Below are positions 58,833-64,000 of a stretch of DNA of 64,000 bases, one piece after another; position 1 is the first letter of the stretch; each line of letters begins with the position of its first letter. The translations under genes were made by a program, and so were the position numbers. This stretch comes from Phlebotomus papatasi (taxonomy: Eukaryota > Arthropoda > Insecta > Diptera > Psychodidae): contig NC_077222.1 in NCBI RefSeq assembly GCF_024763615.1, positions 102,891,417-102,955,416 of the forward strand, in the 5' to 3' direction. The notes under the pieces were generated by a model, which saw only the letters and a program-made list of their open reading frames with translations, searched no databases and was not told the origin of the DNA.

Positions 58833-59056
58833 TATAATGTTTTGAAATACTCTTATAGTAGCAAGTGTAAAAACAAGCCTCAGCAAGGGGTACTTTTAAT
58901 GCCAATTATTCCACTCCATGCTTCTTAATACACTAAAATATGCTATTTGAGCACTTATTTTAATTTCGGATTTTCTGTAAAAAAATGAAGTGTAAAAATA
59001 AACCTCGCAAAGGGCTTATTTTAAAGCTTATTATTTTATTAATGTGCTCCAAGAAA

Positions 59057-60860
59057 TAACATATGATGCTCAAAATATAGAATACTATTCTCAGGGGTGA
59101 TCGAAATGTTCTCCAAAGTGTTTTTGGAGGATGGTATGGGCTTTTTCGGCGAGGGTTGGATAGCCAATTAAGTGCTTTGATTTTCCCTGATTGGATTTGC
59201 AATGGGGAATTGAAATGAAAATGTGGAAATTGTGTGGTATTTGATTAGATGTAATGCGGATGAATTCTGTGGGTGTGAGACGATCTATCCCTATATATTT
59301 GGGGGTGTTTGCGGAATTGTGGGGAAGATTGCTGCAAAATAGGGGTTTATCAGAGAGATATTGCCCTATCTGGGCTAATCATGGGGGTGTTTCAAGGAAA
59401 TTATTATACACTATATATAGAGAAGAGTTTGTTGTTGTGGAAAATTTAGCAAATTCTCTCTTCTTCTATTACTTCTCCCGTAAATAAATATTGATTTGGA
59501 TTATTGTAAAAAATATTTAATTTTCATCGCACTGTTTTTTTGGTAAATATAGCGAGTTTTTTTTTATCTGAGCAATGATACACTCTCAATAAGATGCGAA
59601 GGAGATGTTGTATATGATAATCCACTACAAAAAAAAAATGAGAGGCGAAATAGCTCCATGTTTGAACAGAATGTTTACCTTTGTGGCTACCTTAAAGTTA
59701 AATACACAAAACACATGGAAATTCCTCAATGTCTCTTCTTTTGGGTGTTGAGAAGAAACACAAGCAACACCTTCGAGGTTTTTTTTTTCTTGTTAATATT
59801 TTATTTTCTTTTTGCCAAAAATTCTATATCCAAGGGAAAAAAGTCTTAAGGTGATTTCACAAGAAAAGACAAACTTGAGGAATGGAGAGACATGGTAGAC
59901 TGAAGACATTTTAATGTTAGAATCGTGGTTTTCCTCAAGCAACATAATCATTTAGCTATGGCCTCTGGAAGAGAGTGTGAGGAGCATAAAATTTAACCCT
60001 TATATGCATGTCGGTTTCTCTCAAGTACTCTTTGTGCTACATCTTCGAAACCTCTTCCTGCTCATTTATGGGTTTTGCCTTGTCGAAGGGTGAACCAGAG
60101 CCACTCAAAAATGTACCGAGAGGGATGAGGTATAAAAGATGAGAAATTTGCCGTTCAACTTATTTCCATTTTATCCCTATTTTTGGGATTCTTGTGTTGA
60201 TGTTTTTTTTTTTTTGGTATGCTATGGGTTGGCTCTTCCTGGAACGAGGAAGAATGGAAAGAAGGAGAGAAATGCGGGTCGGAGGTCCTCAAACCTTCCT
60301 AGTTGATAAAAAAAGTAAAATCTTACCAATTTACTTGTGACCATTCGGGTGTCTTTTATATTTTCTTTTTCTATTCTTCGTCCTCATTTTTTTTTCGTAA
60401 ACACACTCTCCTGGAGCGCATAAAAGGAAATTGAGAAGGCGGCAGCATTTCAGGATACAGCTTACAGCATAAAAAGGACACGAATGGGAGAAAAAGCAGA
60501 ATTGTCTGTAGTTCTTCCTCCACTGAGAGAAAGGCAATGAGGAAATGGGGGTTAAAATGAGTGTTGTTGTAACACTTATGTGTTAAGTACTTGATAACGC
60601 TCTAATATGTACATTTTGAACAGTCAAATTCGAATTTCATTCATTGCTGCAATACATACAAGTGTAAATATAAGCGTTCGAAATGGGTAATTTCAAGGCT
60701 AAATGTTACACGTTGTACGGCTCGAGTTTCGGACAACCTAGTTTTTTCTATATTAGCGAATTCGACCCATGGCTCGTTTCAGAAAATGTGAGGCATAGGA
60801 CTAGTTAATAAAATCAATATTGCTATGGATAAGATTAATTAGGGAACATAGGGTAACTGT
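59057..60860. other. Intronic island without recognised genes
   Basis: Unique DNA with poly-T runs. One diverged 162-bp-family unit lies at about 60655-60712. No exon supported. Confidence 0.35.
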
Positions 60861-60904
60861 GTTATCACACTTGCACATTAAAATTTTAATATGATTCACA
60901 TTAA

Positions 60905-62697
60905 CCGTGTAAACAGACGGAATTCCCACGGGAATTCCCATGAGATTTTCCATTCCGGATGGGAATTCCGGATGGAAATTCCCATATTGAACTGTCAAAT
61001 TTTTACCATCCGCTCCCCACCCGGCAAATTCTGCAGAATTCTGCAGAAATTCGTCAGATTTGAATTACTAACTGCCGAAAAATCAGCAGAATTTCTGCAG
61101 AATTTTGTTCTAAAGGTGGATCCGATCGTTGTATGAAAATTCTGCAGAATTTTCCGCAGAATTTCTATAGAAAATTTTAAAATTATCGGCAGAATTTCTT
61201 TAGAGTATTTAGATGATTTCTACATTTCTTCTACCCTTTCTAATGTTTCTAAACATTATTTTAACTACATAAAAATATGTATTTCAATTTATTTAAAATT
61301 CAATTTTTATTCAACAATTTTACGTGAATACTCTCTTTTTTTACAATATTATTATAATGTTATAATACAATATTATTAAATCAGCCATAATAGAAAATAC
61401 GAAGGGGAAGGAAATGGTTAGAAAACACGAAAGAAATTCTCGATGCTCACGAAGTCGCACGACTATCCCGAAGCCACACGAAGTATCCGATTGAATGACA
61501 AGAAACGTTAAAATTTCAAAAGTGCAGAATTGCAGATCGAAGTTTTGCTGGGTCTATGCGCCTCTGGTGGACTTCAAGCGCAACACAAAAATGCTCCGAA
61601 GATTTGAATTTCAAATTTTGTTTTTTCCGAATATAAATAACGGAATGTGTATTTAGAAGATATTTTACGTACTTTATTTTATTAAAGTGGCTTTATTATA
61701 CCACAAGGATATTAGTAATATTATCTGTTAATACATTTCATGGAAAATCTTTTAAAATTTTTCGAGAAATGATTAGAAACGTTGTTATAGCGTAAATATC
61801 TTGTCAAAAACCCCCAATTAAAGTGGATAAATCAACGGCAGGTTTTGGATATCTTTGCTGATAGGACCTATTGATTAATTTTCGTTTAATTGTAGTGCTG
61901 ATAATTTAAAATTTTATAAAGTGTTGGAAGAAAATGTATAAAATATCCCTGGGTGACCAAGCAGTCAATTCATTTGGAACAGAGATGTTTACAAAAATTA
62001 GTTAATTGTATAATAATTGAATACAAATTGTTTTAAAAAACAAGAAGACTGTAAAATATTTTAAAATTTTATTTCCAAAAAAAGTAAACAATAAAAAATA
62101 TTGAAGTAATATTTTGTATCCGAAAAGGCAGTTTATATGGTTTCTGGCGTTTCTGGCTATAATTTTCATCAGTGAACTTCGATAGTTCTTACTATTCTTT
62201 GTATTTCCTTATCTACATTATTATATTCTTTACATTTTTTAATAATGGGATTTATTGAAAAAGATAGATTTTGAATCTGCCTTTCCAATCATTTAAACTT
62301 CTTCTGAAATGTTATTGATGAATATTTTATTTAATCCAGAAACACTAATCCTTTCAAAATTATTATAGTATTATTATTCGATTTCAAATTTGCTTTTAAA
62401 ATCAATGTTTTGATCACTACAGGAGATTTTACATGTTTTTTCATATATTATTTGCTTAAAAACACTCCAAATTAAATTTTCGGAATTCTCCGGAAGCAAA
62501 AAGCTATCTCGAGCGAGATAGCTTTTTTCCATTTTAGAAAATTGAATATTTCACCCTCCAACGGAAAATTTCCATTTGTAATTCAAAATATTTCAGGACA
62601 TTCGGGCAGTTTCGTGCACTTTTGCAGAGGGCGCTTGTATAGCAAATTTACCATTTGCTCGTGGGAATTCCCGTGGAAATTCCGTCTGTTTACACGG
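60905..62697. mobile_element. 1.8-kb non-autonomous DNA transposon with TAA target duplication
   Basis: The ends read CCGTGTAAACAGACGGAATT and its inverse, with arms of about 36-39 bp. TAA is duplicated at 60902-60904 and 62698-62700, and the uninterrupted target is seen in the other copies of the 390-bp MITE. A 3-bp TWA duplication is the PIF/Harbinger habit; the family is assigned on that alone. No open frame of transposase length is present. The left part carries clustered TTCTGCAGAAT palindromes (61025-61200). Confidence 0.75.
62498..62527. repeat. Perfect 14-bp palindrome with 2-bp centre
   Basis: AAAAAGCTATCTCG, then AG, then CGAGATAGCTTTTT. It lies inside the 1.8-kb transposon. A cruciform or dimeric binding site is possible; it is not a terminator in this eukaryotic context. 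Confidence 0.7.
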
Positions 62698-63224
62698 TAA
62701 TTGTCGCTGGTGAGAGTCAAAATGTGTAATTTGTGTGTTTGAATCATTTTATATTCAAAATTTGATCTATTTGTTGATAAAAAGGTAGACTTGGCCCGTA
62801 AAATTTGATGTAAATTGATTTATAGCATTAATGCGAAAAATTAATGCGATTTTCTCTTTAATTTTTTAATGTGAAAAATATTTATGCTTTAGGTAAATTT
62901 AAACTTATTTTTGCAGGCCAAATCCACTTCTTTATCAATAAATAGAAAAACCCCAAATATTAAATGACTCAAAGACACAAATAACATATTTGGACGCTCA
63001 CAAGCGACAATTAATGTGAATCACATTAAAATTTTAATGTACATGTGTGATAACGTCGTAAGATGGGGTAATTTGGAATCATGTCTAATTGGGAACTGTC
63101 AGATATCCCAACAGTTGTGGTCCTAGGTGATTTTAGATGGTAAAAGGGCAAACACAACGAAGAAGTACAGCCAAGTACGCCTTAATGGCTTTTTTTCTCA
63201 TTGACCTTTTGATTGATTTGCTCG

Positions 63225-63266
63225 AAGCGTAAGTCTTACGTAATCGCTTACGTAAGTCTTACGCTT
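63225..63266. promoter_or_regulatory. Inverted repeat with two TTACGTAA sites
   Basis: Arms AAGCGTAAGTCTTACGTAA (63225-63243) and TTACGTAAGTCTTACGCTT (63248-63266) are near-perfect inverses. Each contains TTACGTAA (63236-63243 and 63248-63255), the consensus of PAR/E4BP4-type bZIP factors (vrille and Pdp1 in flies). A further GAAGCGTAAG lies at 63271. Binding is inferred. Confidence 0.4.
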
Positions 63267-63512
63267 TGCCCGAAGCGTAAGTTATCTTACATCTTCTTTA
63301 TTTGAGTGTTACCAAAAGTCTAAAAATCTGTCATTGATACCCCTTTCAAAGTTTAAGGGAACACTTACATGTTCGATGCTTGTGTCCTTAAATAAACCAT
63401 AACGACTTTGACAGTCGTATGCCTGATACTCAGGAACCTCAGGAGCGAATTAGCAGATAATTGATGTAAATGTATTTTAATAATCATTTTGATTATAATT
63501 AGGACAAGTCAC

Positions 63513-63702
63513 AGGAGAAAGTGCCCATGCTTCGTACGATCCCAAGCTTCGTAATGACTGCATTTTTCTTATGTTTTTGATTAAATGTGACTGCAATATA
63601 TTTTAAAAGTTTTACACTTTCCCTGCGGAGTCACATTTATTCAGAAATATATGAAAAATTTAATGATTACGCTTGGGATCGTCAGAAGCATGGGCACATT
63701 CT
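63513..63702. mobile_element. MITE relative with GTGCCCATGCTTC arms (~190 bp)
   Basis: GTGCCCATGCTTCGTACGAT with CCCAAGC faces GCTTGGGATCGTCAGAAGCA with TGGGCAC. The outermost bases are decayed, so no duplication can be shown. Confidence 0.65.
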
Positions 63703-64000
63703 AGGGGTAAAAATAAACCTCATTAATGTTTAGTTAAGCCCGTACAATGCTTTACGTTCAGCACCTATTTATTTGTTTCAGTGTAATATGGAAAAATAAG
63801 TGTAACTTTAACACATATTTCAACACCACTTAATGTTCGAGATTAGTACTAAACCAGGTGTTACATTAACACCAATTTTCGTTTACTCCTAACTCCCCAT
63901 TTCCTTTTGGTGTCCTCTTTTTTTCTGGGGGCGAGGATGATTTGAAATTTGAATGGGCTGAGGGTTTGCAGAAAATTGAGGGGATTTCTCTTGGGATGGG

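Larger units (their letters stand above)
57455..59056 (+). repeat. ~162-bp tandem satellite, interrupted by two MITEs
   Basis: TATCAACTTAGAAYA marks units at 57455, 57619, 57781 and 57942 (periods 164, 162 and 161). Each continues CAAATGTTCATAAATG, GTAAATTTAAGC, GGGTATTTTCAA, TTATTACACTGAACATT and TGCGCATTCTGAA. More diverged units follow at 58104-58190 and 58860-59056, separated by the MITEs at 58202-58559 and 58587-58832. A stray unit lies at about 60655-60712. Confidence 0.85.
60865..63050. mobile_element. 390-bp TA-flanked MITE, copy 3, split by a 1.8-kb insertion
   Basis: The left part is 60865-60904 and the right part 62698-63050, with TA at 60863-60864 and 63051-63052. Subtracting the insert and its 3-bp duplication leaves exactly 390 bp. 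The sequence is very close to copy 1. Confidence 0.85.
34055..64000 (+). other. Inferred first intron of the plus-strand gene, continuing past the window
   Basis: The GTAAGT donor at 34055 opens an intron with no convincing exon before the window end. Unique, less AT-rich islands (about 46.2-48.8, 52.0-53.3, 56.4-57.2 and 59.1-60.5 kb) alternate with transposons and satellites. These islands lack sustained open frames and could hold regulatory DNA. Single-intron status is an inference. Confidence 0.35.

Noticed and set aside
62498..62527. Intrinsic terminator (GC stem followed by T run)
   Set aside because: Only a bacterial-style resemblance; the stem has a 2-base loop and lies in a transposon in eukaryotic DNA.

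Overview
The window looks like nuclear DNA from an AT-rich insect genome, most likely a dipteran. The evidence is GT-bounded splice donors, an insect-type Inr+DPE core promoter, GA-rich 5' leaders, tRNA-derived SINEs, and many miniature inverted-repeat transposable elements (MITEs) with TA, TAA/TTA or TTAA target duplications. I cannot name the species. There are no bacterial-style genes, operons, CRISPR arrays, rRNA genes or intact tRNA genes. Almost every open frame is short and lacks coding character.

I can support only two genes, each by its first coding exon. They are divergent, with starts about 3.9 kb apart. The minus-strand gene has a 21-codon first exon (28189-28251, possibly extended 8 codons upstream) that ends in phase 0 at a GTAAGA donor. 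Its residues fit the beginning of an ankyrin-type repeat, which is weak evidence. The plus-strand gene has an Inr/DPE promoter at 32784, a leader of up to 1.2 kb, and a 12-codon first coding exon (34019-34054) ending in phase 0 at a perfect GTAAGT donor. No later exon of either gene is recognisable. The simplest reading is that 1-28188 is mostly the first intron of the minus gene and 34055-64000 is mostly the first intron of the plus gene, with a roughly 3.8 kb intergenic, transposon-filled gap between them.

The rest is a dense and often nested transposon and satellite landscape. Examples: a 390-bp TA-flanked MITE present three times at exactly the same net length, once inside another MITE (8457-9061) and once split by a 1.8-kb TAA-flanked element (60865-63050); a set of TA/GGG elements clustering near 215 bp with different arm sequences; pogo-like, piggyBac-like and TWA-duplicating (PIF/Harbinger-like) elements; SINEs, one with a perfect 12-bp target duplication; and one 5'-truncated LINE tail. 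A dispersed repeat at 17.7-18.7 kb carries two insertions, and a copy at 49.7-50.2 kb lacks both.

The least expected signals are short motifs that recur at nucleosome-scale spacing. A TAACCTCAAA motif occurs nine times at 140-172 bp spacing (10.2-11.4 kb) although the sequence between copies has diverged. AACATAGA occurs 14 times on either strand within 2.5 kb (42.4-45.0 kb). Several unrelated arrays also have 140-180 bp periods (6.5, 9.8, 20.5, 40.9 and 57.5 kb). These may be decayed satellites or clusters of protein-binding sites. I see no complete new enzymatic or defence system.
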